A stretch of 59,939 bases of DNA from Pseudomonadota bacterium (GTDB taxonomy: Bacteria > Pseudomonadota > Gammaproteobacteria > Steroidobacterales > Steroidobacteraceae): NCBI GenBank assembly GCA_021843755.1, contig JAKBWB010000048.1, positions 1 through 59,939 of the forward strand, written 5' to 3'. Position 1 is the first letter of the stretch. Each line of letters starts with the position of its first letter. A program made the position numbers and the translations under genes. Below are positions 46,920-55,834 of this stretch, piece by piece. The notes under the pieces were generated by a model that worked only from the letters and a program-made list of their open reading frames with translations, had not been told where the DNA came from and did no database searches.

Positions 46920-47120
46920 TCACTTCAAACCAGCCTGTTTGCGAATCGCCTGCACCAGGCCTTTTCCCAGGTCCTTCTTCGGATGCGGCACCGTGATCGT
47001 GCCCGGCTTGGTCGGGTGCACCAACTGATGGTGGCTGCCGCGGGTGCGTTGCAGATGCCAGCCATCGGTTTGGAGCAGCTTGATCAGATCACGACTCTGC
47101 AGCGTGTGTATTATACACAC
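46920..47120 (-). CDS. hicA: HicA mRNA interferase toxin
   Basis: 66 residues if read from GTG 47120, but the family usually begins at the SRDLIKLLQTDGW motif, which here would need CTG at 47102. Double-stranded RNA-binding fold with the catalytic His in RGSHHQLVHP, then GTITVPHPKKDLGKGLVQAI and RKQAGL. It cleaves mRNA when free of HicB. The GTG start lies inside the operator and -10 box, so it is suspect; the CTG start would give a nearly leaderless message. Confidence 0.88.
   Translation of the reverse strand: MCIIHTLQSRDLIKLLQTDGWHLQRTRGSHHQLVHPTKPGTITVPHPKKDLGKGLVQAIRKQAGLK
47104..47120 (-). promoter_or_regulatory. hicAB operator/promoter palindrome
   Basis: Perfect 8-1-8 palindrome (GTGTGTAT, one base, ATACACAC). 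Read on the minus strand it contains TATAAT at the centre, so a -10 box lies within the operator, just before hicA. HicB's RHH domain is the likely ligand. Confidence 0.7.
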
Positions 47121-47273
47121 TAACAGGAATCTGAGCCAATGACGGCTTTGCGACGATCAGGTCAGGGGACTGAATGGCGGGTCCTCTGGCCGGGTCCTGC
47201 CGGTCAACAGCCGCGTTCCGCGGGTGCGCCGCCGTTCAGCGGCGCCCAGAGCGGCAGGGACGATCCCCCGCCC

Positions 47274-47352
47274 GGAGCGCGTTTGGCCGGCGTTAGCCGG
47301 CCCGCAGGGCGCCGGCCAGGGAGGGCGCAGACGCAATCCCGCCCTCTCCGCC
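47274..47352. repeat. 79-bp direct repeat, right copy
   Basis: Right-hand copy of 44445-44523 (75 of 79 identical), ending in a variant of the tRNA-Ser 3' end. Marks the distal end of the island. Confidence 0.85.
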
Positions 47353-47354
47353 GG

Positions 47355-48028
47355 GCCACGAGCGGCTGGGACTACGCGATGAGCTGCAGCGGGTGATATC
47401 GGTGGCCACGACGCACCCGGTACGTCCGGAAGTCATGGCGAGCAGTGGTATTGACAGGCCTTGCTCAGGAGTTCAGGGTCCCACTGCCCCTCAAACGGAG
47501 GGCAGTGAATCCCAAAAATGTGGACGCAGTACCTTCCCGGACGAACAAAACAGACGTATCTGGAAGCCCGTGTGGGCACGAAGACTGGAACCGGTGACTG
47601 CAGGAAGCGACAAGCTGGAGCCGCTGTTCAGGCAATCCGCGGGCCAAGGGCAGGGAATATCGGCCTAGACCTGCGGCACAGTCTGCGGGCATGATTCACA
47701 CCTTTATATTTCGATGCATCCCAGAGGGTTGCACGTTCGAGGACCCGGAGCTGCACGAGATGACGAGACGATTCTCGCGGGCCGAAGCGCTGGCGCAAGC
47801 CGGTTGCTGCCGGGGTGCGGTCTTGGGGGCTTCCCACGCAGGACTCTCGATCTGAGCGCGGATGGATGGTCTTGCGGGAATCAAGTAGTCATCGACCTTG
47901 CCGTATCGCGAGTGTCGATGACGTGGAAATCTTCAGGGAACATAGCCTCGTTCATCGAGCTGGTCGTGCCCGGCCGGGTGCGCGCGCGGTGACCCCCGGG
48001 GTCGGCGTCTGTCCCGGGGAAACTCGTC
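47355..48028. other. Intergenic region beyond the island
   Basis: About 670 bp with no recognisable gene on either strand and no strong inverted repeat. It should contain the promoter of the large signalling gene that follows. Confidence 0.4.
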
Positions 48029-51000
48029 ATGTTTGATCCTGCGCGACCGCTGCAGTGGACCGACGCCATGGCGACGAGCATCGCCACGGTCGATGCGCAG
48101 CATCAACATCTGCTGGAGATTTTCAATCGGATCGCCCTCGCGCAGGCAGAGGATGCCTCGCACGAGACCGTGCTCGCGTGCCTCGATGAGCTGGTGGACT
48201 ATACCCGCTATCACTTCCGAGAGGAGGAGCAGCTGATCCGACGCTGGCGGGTCGATTCCAGGCACCGCACGATGCATCTGCAGGCCCATGAGACCTTCCG
48301 CGGGTTCCTGCAAGAGGCGCGGGTGTTTGCCGGTGAGCACGCGCCGGAGGTGACCGTCGAGCTGCTGGCTTTTCTGACCCAATGGCTGCTGCACCACATC
48401 ATGGGAATGGACAGACGGATGGCGCGCGAAATACATCGTCTGCAGGCGAGCGACGGTTCGGATCATGTCGCGCGCGATCCGCCCCAGGACGATACGCACG
48501 ATGTTGCGGAGGCCGTCAGCCAGTTTACGGAGCAGTTGGGGAAGCGGACGTTCGCCTTGTTCGGGCAACGGCAACAGATGCTGAATCTGCAGTCGCTGTA
48601 TCGGATGTTGCTCCATTGCGGCGAGGTGCTGAGTCGGGGCCGCCAGGAGCACGAGATGCTCGAGAGCTTGTGCGCCAGAGTGGTGCAGGACACCATGTTC
48701 CATACGGCATGGATCGGCACGCTCGGGCAATCGAATGTATTCGAGGTGCTGGCGGCGGCCGGGGAGGGCGCCGAGCAGATTCGAGCGGCACCGCCGCAAG
48801 GGACCGATCAGGAGAGCGCATCCGTCGCGGTCAAGGCCTGGAACACACGCCAGCTCGTGGTCTGCAACGACACCCTGGCCGATCCGACATTGCAGCCGTG
48901 GCAGGCGCAATTCGCCGAACATCGCTGGTTCAGTGTGTGCGCAGTGCCTATCAGGCGCGCGGGCCACATGTGGGCAATACTGGCGCTGGCCTCGCCCCGG
49001 TGCGGCGGGTTCGATGCGCCCGTGATCGAGGTGTGCTCGCGGATCGCGGTCTTGCTGGGTCATGGTCTCGATGAACTGGATGCCGAGAGCCGCTCCCGGG
49101 GCCAGCAAGAGCAGGATGCGGATCCGGCGCGCAGCGACACGCTCAGCGGATTGCCGAACGGCATGGCCATCGAGGAGTACCTGCCCGAGGCCATCATTCG
49201 TGCGCGGCGCAGCGGCTCGCTGCTCGCGGTCGGGGTGATCGATCTCGACGATTTCAAGGCCGTCAACGATCAGCGGGGACACGAAGCGGGAGACCAGTTG
49301 CTGCGGTGCGTCTCGCACGGCCTGCGCGCGCACCTGGCGGACTCTGATTTCATTGCCCGCCTGGGCGGCGATGAGTTCGTGGTGGTGCTGGAACAGCTCG
49401 AGGCGACGCAGGCGATGTCCCAGCTCGAGGTTGCCCTGAAGCGCTTGCATCGGGCGGTCGAGGCACCCTTCAAGCTGACCGCAGGCGCGGTCGTTTCGAT
49501 CGACATGACCATGGGCGTGGCCTTGTATCCCAGGGATGGCAATGAACCGACGGCGCTGCTGCGCCAGGCCGATGCGGTGATGTATCAGGCCAAGCGGATC
49601 AAGAGACAACGGGCACAGTGGTGGCGGGTCGGCGGCGAGGCCGCGCTGGAGCAGATCACCGAGACCCCGTTCGATGCGTTCGGTGCCGAGGCGCGGGAGC
49701 TGATGCGGGGCCTGGTGCCGCATCTGCAGGCCGTGGCGGAGAAGTTCTCGGCGTCATTCTACCGCGAGTTGCAGGCACGCCCGGAAAGCGCCGCGATCCT
49801 GGCATACCTGTCGGGCACGGAGTATCGGGATCTTGGGTGCAAACAGGCCGCCCACCTGCGTTTTCTGCTCGATGCGCACACCACGGACGAGTCGGTGACA
49901 CGGACCGCGCACCGACTCGGCGTTGTCCACGCGCTCATTGGCGTCTCGGGCGCGTGGTTTACGCGCACGATGGGCCTGTATCGCGACTTGTTGCGTACCC
50001 ATCTGGATGCATCGCTGCTCACCGCACGCACGCGCTACCGTACGTTGCGAGCTGCCGATGTCCGGCTGCAATTGGACATGGAAAACCAGCTGCACGCCAT
50101 GCAATCCGTTCTCGACCAGTACCAGATGCTGCTTGCGCGGCCGATGGTCGGCCGGGGTCTGGCAGCCGACTGGGCACAGGCGGAACTCAACGTTCTGGCA
50201 GCACTGCCGGGCATCCGTGCGGCGGTGGTATGGCGTCCGGACGTTCGGAATCGGTTGGACATCGAGCGGGCAGCCGGTGAGGACGTGGACAACCTCATCG
50301 AGGCGCACCGCGTGCGTGACGTACACCCCTCGCTCGATCCACGGGATGTGCGTGGCCAGGGGCTGGTTGCGGCGACCTGGATGACCGAGTGCCAGCAGGA
50401 AACCTCAGCGTTTGCGCGTGAGAGTCGTCTGCAACCCTGGCAGGCGCTGATGCAGGAATTCGGTATCCGTAGCGCGGTGACGCTTCCCGTGCATCGAAAT
50501 GGGGCGATTCATGCGGTATTGATGCTGTTCGGCGCGTACCCGAACCAGTTCTCCTCCAGTTGGATGCACACGTGGCGACTGTCGCTGCAGAATCGTTGGG
50601 ATTTGATGACCGCGCTGTCGCACACCCGCCGGCATGCGGTCGATGCGCGCGAGGCCGCGCAGATCCGCGCGCTCCTCTATGGCGGGGGCCTGGAGATGTT
50701 CGTGCAGCCCATCGTCAGTCTCGCCGACGGTGCGCTCGTGAAGGTCGAGGCGCTGGCCCGGCTGCGCTCGCCCGATGGCACGATTCTAGTGCCTGGACAG
50801 TTCCTGCCGGCACTGGGGGAAACGGATCTGGATGCGCTTTTCCGGCAGGGCCTGGCGCAGGGGCTGGGTCATTTGCGCCGCTGGCATGCCGAGAAGCTCG
50901 ATATCAAGCTGGCGATCAATCTCGCGCCGAGTTCTCTGCGTCACCCCGACTGCGCGCGCTGGATCGAGGAGGCGCTGCGCGAGGCGCAGGTGGCGCCGCA

Positions 51001-51667
51001 GTACCTGACCCTGGAACTGCTGGAGAGCCAGGCATTGGAGGCCAGTACGGTGGATGAGGCCATTGGCCGTCTGGCTTCGACGGGCGTGACGATTGCGCTC
51101 GATGACCTGGGAGCGGGCTTCAGCAACTTGAGGCGCCTGGCGGAACTGCCGTTCGATGTGATCAAGATTGACCAGAACATCATCAAGGATCTCGCCTGCG
51201 ATCCGATCAAGGCCCTGAGTCTGATCCGCACGGTCGTGCAGATCGGCCATGATCTGGGTCGTGATGTGGTGGCGGAGGGGCTGGAGGACGAGGGGATCGT
51301 CGAGGCAGCATGTCAGCTCGGTTGTAGTCTCGGTCAAGGATATGGCCTGGCGCGGCCGATGCCGGCAGCGGCGCTGGCCGAGTGGGTCAAGACCCGGCCA
51401 TTTCACGGCCGCACGGGACGGGCATTGCAGAGCTGGGTCGGCGCCTTGGCGTACAAGTGGATGATGATGCACGACGCACTGTGCGTGCGCCTTCCGGGTG
51501 AGCTCGCATCCTGTCCGATCACCGAGTTCCTGGAAGTGCAGGAAATTCACGATGGGCAGGTCTTGCACTGGCACTGGCAGGTTCATGAAGATTCGGTCGA
51601 ATCGGTCCGTGTGCAGGCCATGCGGCAAATGCTGCAATGGATGGCCGACAGGGTCCGGGCCATGTGA
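48029..51667 (+). CDS. Hemerythrin-GAF-GGDEF-globin-GAF-EAL c-di-GMP signalling protein
   Basis: 1212 residues, soluble. Order: bacteriohemerythrin (about 1-140) with diiron ligands in TVDAQHQHLLE, YTRYHFREEEQ, RTMHLQAHETF and WLLHHIMGMDRRM; GAF (about 195-350); GGDEF (about 375-540) with intact RLGGDEFVVV at residue ~446 but no RxxD inhibitory site; globin-coupled-sensor domain (about 555-700) with proximal His in LGVVHALIGVSGAWF at ~634; a second GAF (about 730-885); EAL (about 890-1110) with VEALARLR, INLAPSSL, ELLES, DDLGAGFSNL, IKIDQN, AEGLED and GQGYGLARPM; and a C-terminal domain with CPITEFLE and HWHWQVHE that resembles CZB zinc-binding domains. Both cyclase and phosphodiesterase may be active, under control of an oxygen/NO-sensing diiron site and a heme. 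Monocistronic. Confidence 0.92.
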   Translation: MFDPARPLQWTDAMATSIATVDAQHQHLLEIFNRIALAQAEDASHETVLACLDELVDYTRYHFREEEQLIRRWRVDSRHRTMHLQAHETFRGFLQEARVFAGEHAPEVTVELLAFLTQWLLHHIMGMDRRMAREIHRLQASDGSDHVARDPPQDDTHDVAEAVSQFTEQLGKRTFALFGQRQQMLNLQSLYRMLLHCGEVLSRGRQEHEMLESLCARVVQDTMFHTAWIGTLGQSNVFEVLAAAGEGAEQIRAAPPQGTDQESASVAVKAWNTRQLVVCNDTLADPTLQPWQAQFAEHRWFSVCAVPIRRAGHMWAILALASPRCGGFDAPVIEVCSRIAVLLGHGLDELDAESRSRGQQEQDADPARSDTLSGLPNGMAIEEYLPEAIIRARRSGSLLAVGVIDLDDFKAVNDQRGHEAGDQLLRCVSHGLRAHLADSDFIARLGGDEFVVVLEQLEATQAMSQLEVALKRLHRAVEAPFKLTAGAVVSIDMTMGVALYPRDGNEPTALLRQADAVMYQAKRIKRQRAQWWRVGGEAALEQITETPFDAFGAEARELMRGLVPHLQAVAEKFSASFYRELQARPESAAILAYLSGTEYRDLGCKQAAHLRFLLDAHTTDESVTRTAHRLGVVHALIGVSGAWFTRTMGLYRDLLRTHLDASLLTARTRYRTLRAADVRLQLDMENQLHAMQSVLDQYQMLLARPMVGRGLAADWAQAELNVLAALPGIRAAVVWRPDVRNRLDIERAAGEDVDNLIEAHRVRDVHPSLDPRDVRGQGLVAATWMTECQQETSAFARESRLQPWQALMQEFGIRSAVTLPVHRNGAIHAVLMLFGAYPNQFSSSWMHTWRLSLQNRWDLMTALSHTRRHAVDAREAAQIRALLYGGGLEMFVQPIVSLADGALVKVEALARLRSPDGTILVPGQFLPALGETDLDALFRQGLAQGLGHLRRWHAEKLDIKLAINLAPSSLRHPDCARWIEEALREAQVAPQYLTLELLESQALEASTVDEAIGRLASTGVTIALDDLGAGFSNLRRLAELPFDVIKIDQNIIKDLACDPIKALSLIRTVVQIGHDLGRDVVAEGLEDEGIVEAACQLGCSLGQGYGLARPMPAAALAEWVKTRPFHGRTGRALQSWVGALAYKWMMMHDALCVRLPGELASCPITEFLEVQEIHDGQVLHWHWQVHEDSVESVRVQAMRQMLQWMADRVRAM

Positions 51668-52412
51668 CTCATCGACGCCGCTCCGAGAGCGCCCTGCCTC
51701 ACCGGGCGATCTACGGAAACCGCCGCATGGGCGTCGTGCTTTGCGCCGGGCGGGCAGACTCCTGGAACGTGCGGTGTCCGTGCGACGCCGACGCAGCCTG
51801 GCGCGTGGCCGAGCGGAGCAGCCCGGACGGGACCGATGAGGTCGAGGTCGCGGACCGAAGAGATCTCGCGCGCGCTGATCGCGACCATACGATAGAACAC
51901 GCGTTGACGTGAGCCGCCCGGCTGTCGCTCCCGAGACCGGATGACCGGGTGCGCTCGGGCCGGATCGACACCGGTTCGTTTCGGGTGCCGCACTGCCGGG
52001 TTCACGCGATGCCGGAAACCGGCCTCGTGCCCGAGCCATACGGGCTCGAGGCAGGCAGACGCTCTCTCGCATGCGGTCTGTGCCGGCCATCCTGCCTCGG
52101 AGCACGCTGCAGCTCGGCTTTCCGGACAGGCCGCGATCGAGCTGAAGTTGCCAACACCGTAAACAGTTGATCGGCGCCGTCTCACCCAAATGGTCAGAAT
52201 CACCAATGAGTGTATTGAATATTCTGGTATTTCACGCGGCGGTCCGCGAATTCGCGCGGGGCAGCTCTGACTTGAGCGAAACGAGATCAAACATCAGACG
52301 CGTGACGGATCGTGTCGGTCGTCGAGTCGATATCACCAACCAGTTTAATTGCGGCAACGGTCGCGGATGTGATAAAAGTCAAATTACGGCGATCGCTTTC
52401 GGGGGAAGTCCC
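51668..52412. other. Intergenic region, no gene recognised
   Basis: 745 bp. Long minus-strand frames here are GC shadows. The 150 bp before the next gene are more AT-rich and probably contain its promoter. Confidence 0.45.
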
Positions 52413-53663
52413 ATGCCATCCAAGCATGTCTCGCGTCACTGGCGTTTCCTGGGTGTTCTGCGCTTCGCTGCCGTGCTTCTTCCCGCGCTTTGCGTTCTGA
52501 GCGCATGTGGCGGGGGCTCGAGCGGGGCCACCATGAGCAGTACTCCGCCGCCGAGCAGTACTCCGCCGCCGAGCAGCACCTCCCCGACAGACTACGAGTT
52601 GACCTATCTGGTCTCAAACAGCAGCACGATCCCCGCGCAACACGTCGACTCGAGACTGATCAATGCGTGGGGGCTGGCCTTTGCGCCAACCGCTTACGCG
52701 TGGGTCTCCGACGCCGGCAGCAACTATTCGAGTTTGTATGACGGCAACGGCAATCCACCGGCCTCCACCAGCGGCGTGCCGGCCTACGTCACGATACCGT
52801 CGGGCACCTCCGGCATCGCGGGTCCGACCGGGATCGTGTACAACTCGTCATCTTCCGGATTTGACATCAGCTCGGGCGGCGTCTCTGCGCCGGCAACCTT
52901 CCTGTTCGCCACGCTGGGCGGGGCGATCGAGGGGTGGAACGAGACTGTCAATGCGAACAGCGCCGTGGTGGCCTATAACAGCACGAATGGTGCGAGTTTC
53001 ACCGGGCTGACGATGGCGACGGTCAGCGGTACGAGCTATTTGTATGCCGCGGACTTCAAGAATGACGCGATCGACGTCTTCAACAGCAGCTTCGCGCCCA
53101 TCACGGTCGGTGGGGACTTCTTTGATTCGGCGATTCCCTCCGGCTATGCCCCGTACAACATTCAAAATATTCCGAACTCGAGCGGTACTCCACAGCTTTA
53201 TGTGACCTATGCGCAGCCGAGTTCGACGTCGCCGCAGCACGTGACGTTCGGCACGGGTCTCGGGTATGTCGCGGTGTTCCAGTGGGATGGCACGTTGATC
53301 TCTACATTGGTCTCCCAGGGCGCTCTGGATGCGCCCTGGGGACTGGCCATCGCGCCGTCCAACTTCGGCTCGTTGAGCGGCGCGCTTCTGGTCGGAAACC
53401 TCGGTAACGGCGCGATCAACGCCTATAATCCCACTACGGGCGCAAGCATGGGCGCGATGATGGGCTCGAATGGCCAACAGCTGTTCGTGCCCGGGCTCTG
53501 GGGGCTCGCGTTTGGTAACGGGCACGACAGCCAGCCGACCAACACGCTGTTCTTCACGGGAGGACCGGACACGCAGACGGCAGGGGTATTCGGTCGCATA
53601 GATCTTCCGGGCAGCTACACCGCGCCGAGCGGCAGCAGCGGATCCGGAGGCGGGTACGGTTGA
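52413..53663 (+). CDS. Lipoprotein beta-propeller, TIGR03118-like
   Basis: 416 residues from ATG 52413 (GGGGGAAG upstream). Lipoprotein signal ending in CVLSACGGGSS, then a low-complexity Ser/Thr/Pro spacer containing the repeated STPPPSS unit. The large domain has repeats such as INAWGLAFAPTAYAWVSDAG, GPTGIVYN, APWGLAIAPSNFGSLSGALL and VPGLWGLAFGNG. That is the TIGR03118 family, an extracytoplasmic propeller of unknown function. C-terminus Gly/Ser-rich (SGSSGSGGGYG). It lies 99 bp before the thioredoxin-like gene and may or may not share its transcript. Confidence 0.8.
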   Translation: MPSKHVSRHWRFLGVLRFAAVLLPALCVLSACGGGSSGATMSSTPPPSSTPPPSSTSPTDYELTYLVSNSSTIPAQHVDSRLINAWGLAFAPTAYAWVSDAGSNYSSLYDGNGNPPASTSGVPAYVTIPSGTSGIAGPTGIVYNSSSSGFDISSGGVSAPATFLFATLGGAIEGWNETVNANSAVVAYNSTNGASFTGLTMATVSGTSYLYAADFKNDAIDVFNSSFAPITVGGDFFDSAIPSGYAPYNIQNIPNSSGTPQLYVTYAQPSSTSPQHVTFGTGLGYVAVFQWDGTLISTLVSQGALDAPWGLAIAPSNFGSLSGALLVGNLGNGAINAYNPTTGASMGAMMGSNGQQLFVPGLWGLAFGNGHDSQPTNTLFFTGGPDTQTAGVFGRIDLPGSYTAPSGSSGSGGGYG

Positions 53664-53669
53664 GCATCG

Positions 53670-53690
53670 GCCGCCGCATCGAGCGGCGGC
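53670..53690. terminator. Hairpin between propeller and thioredoxin-like genes
   Basis: Perfect 8-bp stem GCCGCCGC / GCGGCGGC with a 5-nt loop, 6 bp after the propeller stop. It lacks a T-run, so termination would be partial or it is an mRNA stabiliser. Confidence 0.45.
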
Positions 53691-53762
53691 GCAAACATCC
53701 GAGTGCGGCCCGGGGCGCCGGTCGTCAGGGGCGTGACGAGTGCCGGGTCTGTGGAGTGAACC

Positions 53763-54230
53763 ATGCGTGGAAATCGCCGAAGGACCGCTCTGATGGCGAC
53801 GGCCCTCGGGTGCGCGGTGGCGCTGTGGGCGGGTGGCGCGCATGCGGGTATGCGGGCGATCCTGCACGACTTGCGCGGACGCGTGGTTTACGTGGATTTC
53901 TGGGCATCGTGGTGCGTGCCGTGCCGGGAGTCTTTTCCCTGGATGAAGGCGTTGGAGCGGAGGTACGGGAACCAGGGACTCAGCATCGTTGCGGTCAATC
54001 TCAATCATGACAGCAAGAATGCCCGGCGATTCCTCCGCGTGTTTCGGCCGAACTTCACGGTGATCTTCGACCCGAGCGGGAGACTTGCGCAGCGGTATCA
54101 CATCATCGGCATGCCGACCAGCGTACTGATCGACCGGCGCGGGGTGATTCGCTTCATACACGTCGGGTTCTTTCTCCGTCGGCGTGGCGAATACGAGCAG
54201 CAGGTGCGCGAGTTGCTCGCGCAGAAGTGA
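53763..54230 (+). CDS. TlpA-like periplasmic thioredoxin
   Basis: 155 residues. Signal peptide MRGNRRRTALMATALGCAVA ending near AHA, then a thioredoxin fold with active site WASWCVPCRESFPWMK and cis-Pro region GMPTSVLIDRRG. TlpA/ResA-type proteins reduce disulfides in exported proteins. Its stop shares one base with the next start (TGATG). First gene of a conserved four-gene set with DUF4266, DUF3570 and ApbE. Confidence 0.9.
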   Translation: MRGNRRRTALMATALGCAVALWAGGAHAGMRAILHDLRGRVVYVDFWASWCVPCRESFPWMKALERRYGNQGLSIVAVNLNHDSKNARRFLRVFRPNFTVIFDPSGRLAQRYHIIGMPTSVLIDRRGVIRFIHVGFFLRRRGEYEQQVRELLAQK

Positions 54231-54487
54231 TGATCCGGCGCGCAAACTGGCGGGCCTCGATCGTGCGCTGCCTGTGTGTGCTCCTCGCCCTCGGGTGTGC
54301 CGCTGCGGCATCGGGCTGCAGCACCCTCGGGGTCAAGCCGTGGCAGCGGGGCATTCTGGCCCGGGCGGACATGCGGCCCGGGGGCAGCGCGATGGATGAC
54401 TTCATTGACGATCACATGTACTTCGCAAAGGAAGCGTCGTCGGGCGGTCGCTCGTTTGCAGGGGGGGGCTGTGGGTGCAACGACTGA
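54230..54487 (+). CDS. DUF4266 small lipoprotein
   Basis: 85 residues. Lipoprotein signal ending in AAAASGCSTLG. The mature part has VKPWQRGILARADMRPGG, then DDFIDDHMYFAKEASSGG and a Cys-containing end GGGCGCND, which are the hallmarks of DUF4266. ATG 54230 overlaps the thioredoxin stop. In related clusters DUF4266 always accompanies DUF3570 and ApbE; the C-terminal Gly-Cys motif might be the site of modification (inference). Confidence 0.88.
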   Translation: MIRRANWRASIVRCLCVLLALGCAAAASGCSTLGVKPWQRGILARADMRPGGSAMDDFIDDHMYFAKEASSGGRSFAGGGCGCND

Positions 54488-55785
54488 AGAATCCGCCGCG
54501 CGCGATTCGCCGGGGACTGATCGCCGCTAGTTGCGCGTTGCTGGGGGTCGCCCGTGGCAAAAGCCAGGAGTTGCCCGACGCCGCCGGGTATGTGGATCAC
54601 GGTTCGGGGTCGAACCACTGGGTGATCGATTCGGCGCTCTCCTATTATCAGGAGAAAGGGCGCATCCGGGTCATCGAGCCGATCGTCAGTGCCGTGAAGG
54701 ACTTTCAGAATGGGCAGGTGCTCAATCTGCAGTTCGTGGTCGACAGCCTGACGGGCGCCACGCCCACGGGCGCGGTGACGAGCTTCCTGCCGCAGGTATG
54801 GACCAACGCATCGAAAGCCGCGCATAGCTACACGACTGCCCCGGGAACATTGCCCGTCGATCCCTTTTATCACGACGTGCGGGTCGCCGCGTCGGGTTCC
54901 TGGCGGTTGCCGCTGTCGCGTGTCATGAGCTGGACTGTCGGGGCCAAGGCTTCCTACGAGAGTGACTTTCTGTCATTGACGGGCAGTGCGTCGATTGCGC
55001 GCGATTTCAACCAGGACAATACCACGCTGTCTTTTGGTGTGTACGACGAAAACGACACGATACGACCGATCGGAGGTGTGCCGTTGCCGGGCAGCGATAC
55101 GAGCTTCGCTCTGCGGGAGAGGGTCGGTCATCAGAGCCGCAACGACGTCGGTGCGCTGCTCGGTCTGACCCAAATCATGAACCGGCACTGGCTCGTGCAG
55201 ATGAATCTGTCGTTGGACCGCGCGGCGGGGTATCTGAACGATCCCTATAAGATCCTCTCGGTGGTCGATCCGGCCGGCGTCACCACTGGGTATCTCAACG
55301 AGCGGCGACCGAGCCAACGGACCCGCGCAAGCGTGTATGTGGACAATCGCGTGGGCTGGCAGCGCCAGTCGGTGAATCTCGCGCTGCGGTATTTCGGCGA
55401 TGATTGGGGCATTCGCTCGTATACGGCGCGCATCCGCTACCGCTGGTACAATTCCACTCAGACGGCCTATTGGCAGCCGAGCGTGCGGTGGTATCGGCAA
55501 ACGGCGGCGAATTTCTACCGCCCCTGGGTTGCGCTGAGCGCGGTCGGGCAGTTCACCTATCAGTCGGCTGATAGCAGGCTGGGCGCCTTCCATGCGCTGA
55601 CGTATGGCCTGGAGTACGGCATCGATATCGGCACACCCTACGTGCACCCAAAGTGGCTCACGGTGCGAATCCAGTACTATCGGCAGGTCGTCGATGACAG
55701 AACCCCGGGGCCGGGACAACTCGCGACCCTCGATCTGTATCCGGGCCTGAGTGCGATTCAGGCACAGGTGTCGTACAAGTTCTGA
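54475..55785 (+). CDS. DUF3570 outer membrane beta-barrel protein
   Basis: 436 residues from GTG 54475, overlapping DUF4266 by 13 bp. Signal-like start (GLIAASCALLGVARGKS), then many amphipathic strands with aromatic ends (SYYQEKGRIRVIEPIVSAVK, FYHDVRVAASGSWRLPLSRV, NLALRYFGDDWGIRSYTARI) and a C-terminal QAQVSYKF, as in outer membrane proteins. DUF3570 family. The role, possibly anchoring a flavinylated or electron-transfer partner at the surface, is inferred from the conserved gene set. Confidence 0.88.
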   Translation: MQRLKNPPRAIRRGLIAASCALLGVARGKSQELPDAAGYVDHGSGSNHWVIDSALSYYQEKGRIRVIEPIVSAVKDFQNGQVLNLQFVVDSLTGATPTGAVTSFLPQVWTNASKAAHSYTTAPGTLPVDPFYHDVRVAASGSWRLPLSRVMSWTVGAKASYESDFLSLTGSASIARDFNQDNTTLSFGVYDENDTIRPIGGVPLPGSDTSFALRERVGHQSRNDVGALLGLTQIMNRHWLVQMNLSLDRAAGYLNDPYKILSVVDPAGVTTGYLNERRPSQRTRASVYVDNRVGWQRQSVNLALRYFGDDWGIRSYTARIRYRWYNSTQTAYWQPSVRWYRQTAANFYRPWVALSAVGQFTYQSADSRLGAFHALTYGLEYGIDIGTPYVHPKWLTVRIQYYRQVVDDRTPGPGQLATLDLYPGLSAIQAQVSYKF

Positions 55786-55834
55786 TCGCGCGCCACGAGC
55801 AACTGTGCATTCGGTTCGCACCTCCCGTCTGTGC

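Noticed and set aside
47933-49723. 596-residue minus-strand frame opposite the large c-di-GMP protein
   Set aside because: Shadow of a well-supported multidomain gene.
52848-54311. 487-residue minus-strand frame across propeller, thioredoxin and DUF4266 genes
   Set aside because: It covers three recognised genes antisense and has no family resemblance.
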